From contig JAKJXP020000026.1 in the NCBI GenBank assembly GCA_022225965.2, positions 248,001 through 312,000 on the forward strand: a DNA stretch of 64,000 nucleotides, in the 5' to 3' direction. The position numbers and the translations under genes are program-made. The notes under the pieces were generated by a model. It did no database searches. It was not told the DNA's origin and worked only from the letters and a program-made list of their open reading frames with translations. The stretch comes from Diatrype stigma (Eukaryota; Ascomycota; Sordariomycetes; Xylariales; Diatrypaceae). Positions within the stretch are counted from its first letter, which is position 1, and every line of letters begins with the position of its first letter. Positions 1 to 13,200 of this stretch are shown here, piece after piece.

Positions 1-674
1 CGAGGAGAAGAATAGGGAGAGGGGCTGAATGCTGGTCACTGATTCCTTGGTGCTTTGAGCAAGTTTACCATCTGTTCCCTTGGTTGGTGGTAGATACGGG
101 GACGGACGCCTTGAAGCGGAGGGCGGGAAAATAGGAGGTCGATGTGAGGTTGTACCTATACATATACATGCGTGTACAGGGATGATGGCGGATGTATCGG
201 AGTGAATGATGGGAACGAATGTCAGTTATAATGATCTTATGTCAAGAGAGAGTAACGTGGGAGAGTCGAAAGGAACAAATACTGATACCAATAGAATACT
301 CATGCATGTAGCTATTCACAACGGCTTGGTTTAGGGGGCGCTGATTACTTAGGGCAAGTCCTGATAAGGTGCAAGGTAGTAAGTAAACTTGTATACGCAT
401 TAATTGTCACTAGACCAGCTCGAAAGTCTTCCTGTTGGGCTCCCCTGGCAACTATATTCAAACTATGATATGTGTATAGGTATAGGACACAGGCTAGTTA
501 TACATATTGAATAGGAAAATGTGTGGATGGGTATCACAAGTTTTATTATTTCCGTGCTCTGCAGCATCTATATAGACAGGTACATATTGGAATATTGGAA
601 TGATTACCAGTGTTGGTTTGTAATGAATGTATATATACACACAACCCCAGGAAAGACAACCGCCCTGGCTCTCC
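1..674. other. Left-edge intergenic DNA, no gene seen
   Basis: Mixed-composition sequence downstream of the FAD oxidase stop. No open frame here has protein-like composition. An ORF that runs from this stretch into the oxidase gene is a shadow of that gene. It probably contains the 3' untranslated region of the oxidase. Confidence 0.6.
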
Positions 675-2814
675 TTACCTAGGGCACAGCCGTCCGTTCT
701 GGGTCGGGTAGTAGTCGATCTGGCCGGTGACGTACCAGTCCTCGGAGCCGACCGCCGTCGGCGCATACAGCACGCCCCAGGGGTCGTACTTCTGCTTCAG
801 GGCGTACAGGTAGTCGTAGTTGGCGCCGTAGAAGGCCTGCTGCCAGTCGGGCTCGTTGATGTCGGCCTCGTTTACGTAGGCGCCGGCCCCGGGCGACGCC
901 TCGCGCCACGGCCGCATCCACTCGACCAGCTGCCGGTTGGCGTCGGCGATCTCCTGGGCCGTCGACTCCTGCGTCCACGTCACGCCCAGCAGCGCGTGCA
1001 TCAGCGTGGCGCGCCACGCCGGGTTCACCGCGTTGGTCTGGTTGACCGTCGGGTTCGCCGCCGCCTTGATGTTGTACCCCAGCATCATCCCCGCCGCCTC
1101 GACGCTCTGCCGCAGCGCCGCCGTCTGCGCCGCCAGCTTGGCCCCGTCCTCCCAGTTGGACCGCGGGAACAGCCGCGACCCCGTCTTGAACGACCACACG
1201 CCCACCTGCTCCGTCGACGGCGCCCACGTGCCCTCGAGCGCCGCCACCACACCGCTGTACTCCGCGTACGCAACATCCGTGACGTTGATGCCGAGGGCCT
1301 CGAGCTCGCCGAAGAGCGGCGTCGCTGCTGCCGCTTCCAGCGCTGCTGTGTCCATGTCGTTGCCCCACGACGGTGCCATCGAGAAGGAGCAGGAGCTCGT
1401 CGTCGTGCATGCGATCGACCAGTAGTTGTACAGGCCGGCGTCGGCCCATTCGGGAAATTTGGCGAAGACGGCGTCGATGCCCGACCAGAACGTCTCGATC
1501 GGGACGGTATCCGAGGAGGCGAAGGTGTAGGCGAGGGTGGTCACCGGCGTCCTGGGATAAGCCCGGATCACCAGAGAAGTGACGATGCCCCAGGTGCTGC
1601 CGCCGCCGCCGCGGAGCGCGAAGAAGAGATCCGGGTAGTGCTGCTCGTCGACGGTGACGAAGAAGCCGTTGGGGAGGACGACCTGCATGGACAGGACCTG
1701 GTCGGCAGCCATTCCGTACAGCGAGGACAGCGGCGAGTGGCCGCCGCCGAGGGTGTAGCCGCCGCCGATGCCGACAGTGCGCGCCGCGCCGCCGACGACG
1801 TGGAGGTCGAGGTCATCCGCGGCCTGGTACAGGTCGAGGGCGGCAACACCGGCGCCGATCTGGAAAGCCGGGCCCTGGTAGCCCGAAGCCCTGTGCGTGA
1901 ACTTGGCGCCGAGGTACCTGATGTCCTGGAAGTTGTGCGTCCAGATCGAGAGCGCCCCGGCGCCGGTCGACTTGGCGTTGAAGTCGTGGCCCTTGTTCTT
2001 GACGATCAGCCGGATGTTGAGGTTCCGGGCGAAGTTGACGGCGAGCTGGACCTGCGCGACGTTGGTGGCCTTGACGACATACGAGGGCATGCCGCCGAGG
2101 GTGCAGGTCGCGTTGGTCCTGCCAAAGGATGGCGGCACGCAGGTCACTCCCTCGAATATGGGGTAGCAGAGGCCTAAGGGCTCAGATGTCCTGGGGTAGG
2201 GTAGGTTAGCAGCGGATACGAGTGGCTGATCAAGATGGCAACCTACTGATATTGAGGTGTCGTCCAGTTTGTTGTGATGGCTTCACACTTGGCTTCATCA
2301 TATTGAGGCCAGTCTGGATAGCACACTGCGGCAGGAGGTACGCCATCTATCAGGGAGAGACCAGATAGTACGTTGAAGAGCCACCAGATCCCATCCGATG
2401 GCCAAGACGGATCACCGGGGTACGTCTTGCAGCGACGGCCTGTCCTTTTCTCGAGTGCCTCCTCAGTGGCGTTCTGGAAATAGAAAAGCTCGACGTCAGT
2501 AAGGTTGTAGTTTGTGAGGTTGGCAATGACGTTGTTCGTCAGCTGACTTGACTCGAAGGGAAGATAATCTGTCTCTAACGGCGCAGGAGTCTCGACCTCC
2601 TCGGCGGCCGGTGCGACAGTATCTTCATTAACAGCTGTATATGAAACAAGGGTCAGCAAGCCACACCACACAGGTAACCACACCACACCGCTTCGCAGTA
2701 GCGGATTCTTGGGGGCGCCTTACGGACGTCATCCAGGATGGTCTGCGCGAACACCGATTTCGCCGGCAGAGCAGCCGCGAGCAATAGGGGTCGCATCATC
2801 ATCCTCATCATCAT
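675..2814 (-). CDS. Secreted FAD-linked (PCMH/BBE-type) oxidoreductase, isoamyl-alcohol-oxidase-like
   Basis: Three exons on the minus strand: 2814-2724, 2634-2247 and 2190-675, encoding about 664 aa. The start is a run of ATG codons followed by a hydrophobic stretch (PLLLAAALPAKSVFAQ), read as a signal peptide. Residues about 175-380 form the FAD-binding PCMH domain, with NKGHDFN (His about 228, the expected 8-alpha-histidyl FAD attachment) and VGIGGGYTLGGGHS near 297-312. The C-terminal berberine-bridge motif LKQKYDPWGVLYAP lies near the end. The family oxidises alcohols, sugars or secondary-metabolite intermediates with O2, releasing H2O2. The second covalent FAD site (a Cys before VGxGG in bicovalent members) reads Ala here (GGAARTVG), so attachment is probably through His only. 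Several N-x-T/S sites between residues 80 and 165 fit a secreted glycoprotein. The substrate cannot be told from sequence. Confidence 0.9.
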
Positions 2815-3666
2815 CGTAGCGACTTCGTTAGTCCGCTGTCCCGGTCAATGTTTTAGCAAGCAAGCTGAGCGAAGCTGAACATTTAAAGCAAGGCACAGCG
2901 TCTCATCGACCTACGCGATCAGACTTATACAAAATTTAACCACCTGGTTTACATCCTGGCCGTCCGCGTGGCGAGCAGGGACTAACCAACTAAATGATAA
3001 GGGTCGTCGTCTCCCAATAGCTCTGCAATCTCGAGGGTGCTAATAGTGTTAGTTAGTCTATCGTACCATCACCAGAGCAATATACTTAGCAGCCAGCTTC
3101 TTGCAACCTAAACTCCTTCGAGACAGATCCCTTCATCAAGGTGAATGCACTTACTCGACGAACTCGGAGCCGAATCCAGAAACCTACTAATAACAAAAGG
3201 TGGCTTGCCCGGTCAAGGGTTGCCAAAGGTCGAGACTTCTCCTAGATCAGGACTTGTTGATATTCCGAGGAAGGCCCAGCTGTGCCCCCTGGGCCCTGAG
3301 CCACCGCATGTGGGGGAGGAGGGACGCGGTCTATAATACCCGGTCTAGCCCTCCATTCGGGTATATTCCGTGGGCGGTCGCATCGCGACTTTACTCGGTA
3401 GAGAGCTCAAATCCGTACACGAGCGGGACTCATACACTAGAGTCTTAGCGATCTATTCTACATACCTCGCTGTTCTAGACTTATCAAACCATGCCACTTC
3501 CGCTTCTGACAAAGTCTCGATGAAGTCTAGATACTTGGTCGTAGTTCAGCAGGAAGCTGACCACGTTGAAGAGAAGAATCGACATAGGTAGGCTGAATGT
3601 ATTGATTCATTCTCCCTACTTCCTAGTTAAGTTAGGGAGCTTCCTCATGCAACAACCCGCATCATG

Positions 3667-3706
3667 TTGTTATCATGTTGCTGTTGCTGTTGCTGCTGTT
3701 TTGTTG
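3667..3706. repeat. TTG/CTG-rich microsatellite
   Basis: Imperfect run of TTG and CTG triplets in non-coding sequence. Confidence 0.6.
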
Positions 3707-5219
3707 TGATAGGCTCAAATTGAGTAAGGCCGTCGCTACCAGAAACAACAGCTTATATCAGGGTGCTAATATAAACCCAAACCTCGTAGCGTAGGTCCCG
3801 ACAGCAGCACTACGGATTGTGATACCCTACAAGGACACAGAATATGTCGCAGTTCGAGTCCAAGTGCTACCCCAAAATCTTTGCGTGTTTTTCTTGCATG
3901 GGGAAGGGATAAATCACACCCTGGCTATCACGGAATCGGCAGGCTCCTTGCATCTGTACCGCATCGTGCCCCGCTGGGTATAGGATGAACCCGAACATCG
4001 GGTGACGGGTCAACACTATTGGTGCGAGAATTGGTCGGTATCTTCCGACCCAAGATGGACACCGGCCTTAAGAACCAGGACCCCTATAATAGGGACCCCG
4101 TACGAACCGCATACCCCGCGAAGTGTTATAGTCAGGGTAGGTAGCAGTATTAAGCTAGTGGTCCCTTTCAATGTACTACGTAGTAACGCTGGTTGTCCAC
4201 CAACATGATGGGTAACATCATTGTTTAGTGATCTGCATTTATACGTCAATATAAATCGGATAGAAGTAAATGAGGCAGGAGGAAAAAGGGAAAAAAGCAA
4301 AACGCACTAAGTAACCGAAACGTTCGATTTCCGTGCACTTCCACCCTACTATCTCTATATTTATCCAATCCATCGATTAGTTAGTGAAGAATTAGGTATA
4401 ACATACTATGTAGTAGGTAAGTAGGTACCCTCGTACCGACTGTTAGTTTATGGACAGGGAATCTATCGGGCCGCGCTATTCACTTCCGAGATCCCGGCCC
4501 CGTTGTCTTAGAGCGGTAGGTGGGCGGGCACGCTTTCACATGCAGACAGGCACGACAGGATGGAGGTAACAGGTCGGCCGAGTCTGAAGAACTTTCAGTG
4601 TCTGGAGAACTACAGCAGAAAACTGCGACGAGACAGGGTCAGGGTTATTCCATGCTCGGATTGCAAGCGATCAATACCTAGCGCCGATCGGTTGCACTTA
4701 AACTGACGTGCGCTACAAGGGCTTAGGGGGAACTACGACGACCCTCACTAGGATCAGTATAGCCAGAAATGGAGTGGCTTCCTCCTTTCAACTATTGCTG
4801 ATATCGCCCTCGGTCAAGGCATTTTCAAAGGGGGCCAGCCGGTCCGTTAATTCAGATCTACTTAGCACTAGGTAGGTATCTTACCTTGACAGGCTGAGAA
4901 GAGAGAAGTTTAGCCTAAAGATCTCCCCTTTTGCATATACGTACAACCACAGAATCGTCGACCGTTGATGGAAATATTGCTGTTTTCTCGAGCCAGACTA
5001 TTACTGGCGATGGTAACACAGCTCTTAGGGATAGTCTGTGCTGGTGAGAACTCGGTACTCTATATTAACACATGGGTCGTGTAATATACTCGGACATTAT
5101 ACTACATATAATCCAACCCAAGTGCAGCACGGGATGGGGTAGCCCCTGACAAAACCCTATAGGGTGGCAGTGGGCGGATACCCCGTATTTCTACAGCCAT
5201 TGCTATACCTTCGTACCTG

Positions 5220-5246
5220 CACACACACACACACGCACACACACAC
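5220..5246. repeat. (CA)n microsatellite
   Basis: About 13 CA units with one G interruption, seen directly in the sequence. Confidence 0.9.
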
Positions 5247-5894
5247 CCATCGGACATTGTGTTACTTGTTACAAGTCTAGTCCGGCGTCTCGTCTCCTCC
5301 CTCGCTTGTCACATCGCTTTCTGGGCATGCAAGCCCTCCTGTTACCTGGGCTAACCGGAGCGCTGACCGATTGGAACAACAGGAAGGTTGTGCTACCTAG
5401 GCTCCAGCAGTAGATCGTGTAAACCTAGTTTTGACAGGTGGGCGCTTGAGAGTTCCGCCCGGTGGCTGCCGTCGCTGTAGATATGCTGCAGAAATCGTCT
5501 GAAATGGGTGCAGGTGCAGCTGCAGGGTTGCCGGCCGTCTCTCGAGTCGTCCGTCTACCTTAATTTCTATATACTTTACCTGCGGGCGGCGCTGGATGGG
5601 CGGGCCCAGGTGCTTTCCCGCCCCCGCGTTTAGCCAGATCATGTAAATACCTTCCTAGAACTTTGTGCTAGTAGGCACTTAGTTAGATGCAGAGAAGTAG
5701 GTAGGTGGTTACTAGTATAAGGAGAAAAGCTTATATGACCCCGTGGTCGCCCGCCCAAGTGCCGTTTCACACAACCCACGAGGGATGATCTCTACTCTCT
5801 GGAGTGGCAAGCAAGTTGGGTCCTCGAAAACTCTATCTCAACCCTGAGAGCACATACACAGTAGACCGGTATACCCTCAGGGACCAGCGACACC

Positions 5895-7266
5895 ATGTCG
5901 GCGGATTCGCAGGCTACTTCGGCCGATCCTAATCCGCACAGCTGGCTTCAGAACTTGGGCATCGCCATAGAGGTCGTCTGCCCTTCGCTTGCCCTCATCG
6001 TCACCCTCCTGCGGATCTATATCAGAGTCAATACCAAGACATTCGGCTGGGGTCAGTACATGTGAGGTCTATTACTATCAACAAGAAAGGCGCTGACGTA
6101 TATTCTCATGTAGACGATGCATCGATATGTCTGGCCATGACACTGAGTCTTGCTCTGGCAGTAGGCTCGGTCATAGGTGAGTTTGTACAAGCTCATGATT
6201 ATCACCCCGCAGGCACTGATCCCCCTTTAGTTCTGAAGGAGATGTATATCGGGATCCACTACTGGGACATTCCTCTCGAGACTTTCAACCCCACGACGGG
6301 CTTGATCTGGATTTATATCGTCGGCGCTGTATACAACCCTATCCTCGCGCTGGTGAAGCAGTCAGTCTTGATATTCCTGCTGCGGTTTTCCGGTGTCAAA
6401 GCCTTGGTTCGACAGGTCGTCTGGGCGACCATCATCTTCAACGGGGCCCTGATGGTCGCCGTGTTCTTTGTCGTCCTGTTCCAGTGCATTCCCATCGAGA
6501 TCAACTGGAACCCCCTGGTACAAGGGCACTGCATCAAGCAGTTCTCGTTCGGCGTATCGACCGCCTGCTTGACGATCTTGACTGATCTCATTGCCGTTGT
6601 CCTCCCCTTTTATATCTTCCTCGGCTTGAAGATGAACAAGCGCAGGAAGATTGGTTTGATAGCCGTTTTTATGCTCGGTGCCTTGTCAGTGATAGCCCCT
6701 TTACCCCTTGACTAGAACTACCATCTATTTACTCCCCTGTATACCATGTTCGATCGAGCCACTAACCACTTCTACGTTGCAACAGGGTCACTGTCGTCAG
6801 CATAATCCGACTATACTTCCTCGCCCAGAACTTCACCGACCCGAGCGCCGACAAGAATTTCTCGGTGGGATTCTGTGTTTCGTCGATCGAGTGCAATCTT
6901 GCCATCCTCACCGCCTCGGCTCCCGCCCTATGGCCGCTCATCCGGCGCTGGCTGCCTGGGGCCGCTTCGACTCACGACCGCTCGTACGGACCGCATAAAT
7001 ACGGCAGCAGCGCCACACACCGGCAGCAGGGATGGATCCGAGCCGAAGACGGACCGGCGCCAAGAACGACAGACTCTTCCTACGCGCTGAAGGAGATGGG
7101 GGGCAGCAAGAGCCGGACCGAGGTCCGGTCTGCAGCAAGGGATTCGGACGAGGAAATACTCACCGGGACCGGCATCATGCGGACTACGCAGTTTACTGTC
7201 TCAAACGACGACGCGGAGTCCCAGAGACCTGGTACCCGCCCAGGTCCCTACGGCAATGCTAAATGA
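5895..7266 (+). CDS. Pth11-like seven-transmembrane (rhodopsin-domain) integral membrane protein
   Basis: Exons 5895-6051, 6114-6684 and 6786-7266 give 402 aa. Residues 20-42 form the first membrane helix, followed by the family landmark FGWDD, which is created by the first splice junction. Further hydrophobic helices lie around LAMTLSLALAVGSVIG, LIWIYIVGAVYNPILAL, VVWATIIFNGALMVAVFFVV, ACLTILTDLIAVVLPFYIF and LIAVFMLGALVTVVSIIRLY, with an eighth hydrophobic stretch near NLAILTASAPALWPL. The roughly 120-residue cytoplasmic tail is polar. No CFEM domain precedes the helices. The family includes Magnaporthe Pth11 (surface sensing) and many uncharacterised fungal proteins, often beside metabolite genes. 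A 36-bp in-frame segment (about 6178-6213) has intron-like ends but is unusually short; I keep it as coding. The ligand is unknown. Confidence 0.88.
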
Positions 7267-10200
7267 TGGAACGGTGATCCTCTATGAATATTAGTGTGTC
7301 ACCAGAATCACGGAAATAATTGTACGACGATTGAAAGATTTACTAGCGTCAGATACCCCTAAACTAAGGTTAATATAGCCTGTTTACATTTACATAAGCA
7401 TAGCATTCCACATGTAAGCGAGTGCGACAGTCCTGACCAGTGTTGTGAAAAGAACATAGATAGGGGTAAAGTTGAAATATTCAGGGGGCTGATGGGCTGA
7501 TGGCTATTACACAATACTCACGATGAAAAAATAGAGGTTCCAGTCCCCCAACTGGAAGACACCATTCCGTTATTGTCAAGATAGTGAGTATCCTGTCGAC
7601 AGGAATTCTCACATGTGAAGCGACGTCTCACGATTCCGTCCGGATAGATACCGGCTTGAAGCCGCGGCGCTAACGCAGCCACACTGGTATCATATCCTCA
7701 TTCGCTTCCGGCATGATCTCGATTAAGAATTTTATTAATGCCACAAAACCGATTAGTTCATGCAGGATTATATATGGAACATGAGGCGGCTTTAAGTATC
7801 TTGCTAATAACAGTCTGGATATAGTCGTTATTGATTATGTACATAGAAGCTTACTTCGATATCGGACGAGATCGAGAGACTTTACAGATTCCTACAAGAG
7901 ATACTGATAGGAACAATGTAATTTAAGGGTGACGAAAACCCCTGACTTCTATACCAGCCACACCCATAATCTGAAAGCTACCTCAGGTAAGTGACACCCA
8001 CTCAGTCTACACTGACTAATCTCAAGCATCATTATTCTACATGAAATGTCTTGTTAAGACTTGAGAATTTCTGCTATATATCCTGGAGCAAGGGCATTGA
8101 CCGAACCGCTCTGATATGATATGTCTACTGAGGCTGCATCTGCGGACTTTTGTCTTTATTCGCAGTTGGCTATGACTCGGTGTTCACGCATAGAAGACGC
8201 TTCTGAGAATGCATTACAGTGATGTTCATACCATGAGCTGCCCGTGTCACTAGCAGATTGACCCGCTGTGCTTGGAAGTTCAACGGATCCCTCCGACGGT
8301 AAAGTCAACTGCGGCTTCATACTAATCTTAAACTCTAGAAAAGACTGACAAGAAGGTACCTAGCCATGAAAGAAAGGCCACTAAACACATCGACGAGATC
8401 AAATCCGCGATGGTACCGAGTTGGCGGCCGGCCGACTATCTTTCAGGGGCCGTAGATAGTAAGGTACATACCTAGTATCCCCTCGAGCAGGGACAGCGTC
8501 CGGGCCATCCCGACTCGGGTCCTACAAGCCGGATGAACAGTGGCTAGCCTAGCAAAGGCACCGCACAGACACACTCCTATCTTTCCACGCAGCCGGGGGG
8601 GGGGGGGGGATGGGCATGTAATCAGTATGTCAGCCCATACCCTCGGTGTTCTAGACTTCCCCTGCCTGGCCTTTGAGTTTCATATAAACGACTGCCTTTT
8701 TCGGCGGGTCGCCCGAGTGGGTGGAGTCTACTGGGGTCTGAATCCAGACTTTGTCGCTTGGATAGGTAGCTATCTTGGACTGATACTGGTGACTAAGTCC
8801 TAAGTCCGTCTAGTCTTTCTGTACGCCGGGGTCTAATCATTATTTTTTTTTCGTCGCGGGGGGGGGAGGGGGGAGGAGTTCAGTCGCACTCACACTCCAA
8901 CTCGGCATCCGGCAGCCGTGCACAACAGCTGCGAAGCGGCGGAGTGGTCCAGTGGCTGGGCTGCAGGTAAGTTCGTCAACCATGGCGGCAGGACGGTGTG
9001 GTGGCGGTGCGTTTCGGGGGGAACACCTTGTGGCGTGGCGTGGCGCTGCCGGAAATGTCGGCGGGCGCGGCAGCGGCGCGGGGGATGCGCACCGGCTGGT
9101 GGTGTTGGTGGTGGTGGGGCCTTTTGCTCCTGGTCTAATAGTGATGCCGATGCTGATGCTGTTAGAGAGTCAGGTAGGTAGCTAAGTGAAAATAAACGAA
9201 GTTGATACTATTCACCATGCATTACACATTGTCAACGTGAGAACCATCCGCTATCGCCTAATTAGAGTCTGGCTAAGTACGAATCACTGCTTTATCATAC
9301 ACATACGCATACAACCTAGGGGAACGCTGCTACTCTGGAAAGACCGGGGAGTAAACACTCCCTGGACAACCTTCTGGCATGCCTCCCGAAACCCATCATC
9401 GCCTCTACTACCCCCTAGTGTACACTCTATCTTAACATCCTAATACAATTCCGAAAGCCTCTTTCTTTTCATCCGTGGAACTGAGAGGGTGGTGTTGTAT
9501 TGTGTCGTAAATGCGTCATTCTATTCTTCATTACCACTGGGTTGTCCTTAGTTTTGGCTTCCTGATTGACCCCCAGAATATCTCCGCCGTACTGTACAAA
9601 TCTTCTTGTTTTCACCGCGGAAACGCCGTCAAATGAAAGGCGTGAAGTCGTCAAAAAATATCATCATGGAACACATGCCGGCAAACTTCCTATGCCAACG
9701 CATTGGCTGTCCATTGAGGGCTTTTCCTTTGCAGGAATGCCAGGAAGTCTGTTCGGATAATAATAAAAACATTGGGTATCATACGGTTGGTTGCTGTTGG
9801 TTTCCACTGGTTGGTATCGCAAAATTCGCTGTGAAATGAAGGGTGGGAAAAAAGAACAAGTTGACATAAGTCTTTTGAATTATTTGGCTTGAATTATGGG
9901 ACTGAGGGAGAGCGAAGCGGCCCTCACCCCTTCCAAGAGATTAAGAAAACCAACGCCACGCGTGCCTTGCTGTTTGTAATGCTAGTCGATCTGATCTCAT
10001 CTCTTCTGTTCTGAGCTTCCCTCCTGGATGGCATCTTTGCCTTGTCTGAAACCGATGTGCTGCTGCCGGCGTCTTGAGAAGATACCAGGAAACGTGCCAC
10101 CACCAAGTGTAGAAGGAGGCATTTGCAATGCTTTGGTGTGGAGACCCCAAGCCAAGTTCTATCCTCCGCTAATAATAAAAAAAGAAGCCGGATCGAGGTG

Positions 10201-10286
10201 AATTATACATTGTCGATTGAAGGATGCCATCGTTGCTGTCTCCTGTCTTTTCATACACGTCACGAAGAAGTCGCTAGATTCCGACG
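7267..10286. other. 3.0 kb intergenic tract without a convincing gene
   Basis: Short ORFs at 8540-8803, 8918-9185 and 9186-9443 lack conserved motifs and I do not call them. The stretch contains a 15-base G run (8595-8609), a T-run/G-run junction (about 8843-8875), and at its right end the probable 3' untranslated region of THO2. Confidence 0.55.
8595..8609. repeat. Poly-G tract (15 G)
   Basis: Uninterrupted G15 on the plus strand. Its length may be affected by sequencing error. Confidence 0.8.
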
Positions 10287-13200
10287 CTAGCGTCTCTGTC
10301 TCTTCTCGTTTGGACCGCCATTGAACTCCTCGCTTTGACGCTTCCTCCCTCGATCATCGCCCTTCCGTAGTTCTCGACGGTCGTCACGTCCGCTCGGACC
10401 GCCGCCTCTTCCACCTCCTCCAGTTCGTGCAAATTCCTCGTGTCTACCGCCGTCTCCGCGATGACGTCCGTCTCGTCCTCCTTCCCGCCCACTGCTTGTC
10501 ATGTCGCCCCTACCGCCACTAGTGGAAAGGGGATCCCGGCTTAGGCCTGACGGCTCCCGGGTAGACCGGCGCGGTGGCTCTCTCTCCATGTCTCGTCCAC
10601 TGTGAACAGGCCCTCCCGCACTGGACTTGCGCTCACGGTACTCACGTTCTTTCGGAACCCGTTCTCGCCCAGTGCTTCGTTCCCTGCTTGCATGTCGAGA
10701 AGTACGTAGCGCTCTATCGGTGTTCTCATTACGCGCTCTTTCCGGGTCATGGCGACTGTATCGTTCGTTTCCGTTTGCACCCCGCTCACCTGGGAGCATA
10801 GGGTCGGGCCGCTCGTATACTTGAGGAGAGATAGGCGAAGCGCCAGTAAGGACCTGAGCATCAGACCCGGCTAGATTGCTTCTTGAGTTCCTACCCCGAG
10901 CGGTGGGTCCTCCCTGGAGTGCATTGTTGATATCTGCTAGTTGCCGTCGTCCACCTCCCCTAGTGCCATTATTAGTAGCTGCAGGGCCGGTAGGTGCCGT
11001 CATGGGGCTGTTATTTTCAGGACCCGAAGAAGGCATTGGTTGTGCACTAGTCGACTGGCGTTGGCCGGATGGCCCGGGTGGAACGGGTGGCTTCTCTGGT
11101 GTTTGCAAGGGAGGCAATGAGGTGCGGCTGCCTCGATGGGGGGATCCAGTTGGTCTAGGAGCGATGCCGATGTGGTTCATTCGGTCAGGATGCACAGGGA
11201 CTGAGTTGGCCGTGGAAGGTTGATAGGAGGGAGGTGGCCCAGCAGGGGCCGCACCAGAATTAAGCTGTCTTGCCCTTTCAGGATGCATGCCTGAAGCCGG
11301 AGTCGCACCGCCTGCTGGAGGAGCCGGGTGGTTGCTCCCATGGGCAAATTGACCGGAAGGCTGTTGTCCACGGCGCGGCCTAGAGGATGCTGGGCCAGTA
11401 GGAGGGTGATGGCGGTCTGGAGATCGTGGCCGCGGTGGCTCATTCATTGGAAACCTCGACTCTGGGTTGGATGAGTTTGGAGGGCCGCGAGCCATGTTCC
11501 GGCCCCGTCCTCGAGGGCCATCGGGCACACTATTGCCTTCAGCAACGGAAGCGATAGCATTCAAACGACCATAGTTGGACTCTTGATTGCCAAGTCTACC
11601 ATCTTCTGAGGGCGGAGGTTGCCCTCGGAAAGGTGGCGGCTCGCGCGATCTATCAGGCATTGGCCGCTCTCCACCTTGATCGTTCAACCTGCTTGCTCCT
11701 CTTGGTGGCGCAGGAGGCGTAGATTCAGTGCGATGCTCTCTGGGATGGTGATCAGGGCGATGTGGTCTGTTAGGCCTTTCATCACGAGATGTATCACTTG
11801 CCCGTGAGCTTGGTCGATCCACCTGCCGAGGGGAAGGTGCTCGGGAGCTATTGCGGTTTCGACTGTCATCTCGTGGTTGATGTCCAGATCTCGGATCAAT
11901 CAAAGCAGCTCGTGCGGGATTAATCAAGTCAGGGCGATCATCTGACGGATCGGCACCGATCATCCGGGCACGCTCCGGATTTACAAGGGGCCCCGGAGTC
12001 TCTGGCTGAGGAGGCGGAGGCATTGACCTTGGAGCGGCTGGACCTTCCCGTTGAGCTCTACTTGTCTCGATACCACGCCCAGCTTGACCCGCCGATGGTG
12101 CTCGATCACGAGTGCGACTATTGTGGTCATGCACGACTGGTTCAATCCGCCGGGGTGGTTCTGCTCGCGGAGGCTGACGCTCTCGCTCGGGCCGGGCAGG
12201 TTCCCTTGGCAAGGCTTCAGGTGGACGGCGATCAGTAAGTTGGTGGTCTCTTTGACGAATCGGATGTGACTCTTCCACTGGTCTATACGGTCGTGGGTCT
12301 CTCGAATCCGGATCCCTTGGATCTCTGCTGACTTCTCTGACGGGGATATCCCTACCATCTCTAGTCTCTACAGGTCCCCTGTGTTCCCGACCATGGGCCG
12401 TGGTCCGTATTGTACCATATTTATCGTGGGTAAAGTGAGCTGGGAAGGGAACTTCCGGCCGGCTAGGCAAGCCTGGGGCTGGAGCCAACGTAGAGGGCCG
12501 GGATGGATCTTGTTTAGGGTTTGGTGTTGAACCAACAACTGGAACCGCTAGTTTCGGAGTAGAAGATCTACTCGAGGTTGGTCTAGATATATCTGGCTTT
12601 TGAGAGCTTGGCGTCGGCTTCTGGAGTGCATCCTTTTGCGAGGACGTAGTCTTCGAGTTTTCCTGGTCCTTTTCTTGCATGCTAGTAGGTTGCACATCTG
12701 ACGCCAGTAGTTTTGCATCTTTAACCTCCCCGTCTTCCTCCTCCGCAGTTACTTTGTTTCCAGAGATACTTTAGGCGATGTTAGAGATATGTCGTATATA
12801 AACAGCAACTCATCCATATTTATCGGACTCACCTTGTAGATTGAGGCTTGAATTCGGGCGCGTTTGGTCGAAGATGCGTGGGTTGAGAACTTTTCGATGT
12901 TTCTGCCGACTTCTTGTCTTCCGGGTTGTCATTGGTCTGGAGTATTGTCAGCTTGAGTGTTCCACAGTGAGAATGTAAGAGATAACCTACCACATTGGAG
13001 CGGAATGCTTGAACCATAACCCACTTCGAGGACTGCTTCTTAAGAGCAGAGAGAGCAGTATTGGCAGTGACCGAGAGGTCAACTCTGTGGCTTTGTCCAT
13101 CTTCGCCTTCTGTCTTGGAAGCGGCTTCACGCTCAGCAATCTTTCCTAGTGCTAGTTGGAATTGCCGGCCCATGAAATCCACGGCTGGGAAGTGGTCCAA

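Larger units (their letters stand above)
2815..5894. other. 3.1 kb intergenic tract without a recognisable gene
   Basis: Only short ORFs of poor composition occur on either strand. It holds a CTG/TTG-rich stretch (about 3667-3706), a CA dinucleotide run (5220-5246) and several TAGGTAGGTA-type motifs (about 4405-4425, 4871-4880, 5697-5705). The last few hundred bases should carry the promoter of the downstream membrane-protein gene. Confidence 0.6.

Noticed and set aside
627..2177. 516-codon plus-strand ORF opposite the FAD oxidase
   Set aside because: Arg/Val/Gly-rich shadow of a gene with G/C-ending codons; the minus strand has clear domains and splice sites.
8540..9443. Three small plus-strand ORFs
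   Set aside because: No domain, odd composition next to poly-G tracts, and no supporting promoter or splice pattern.
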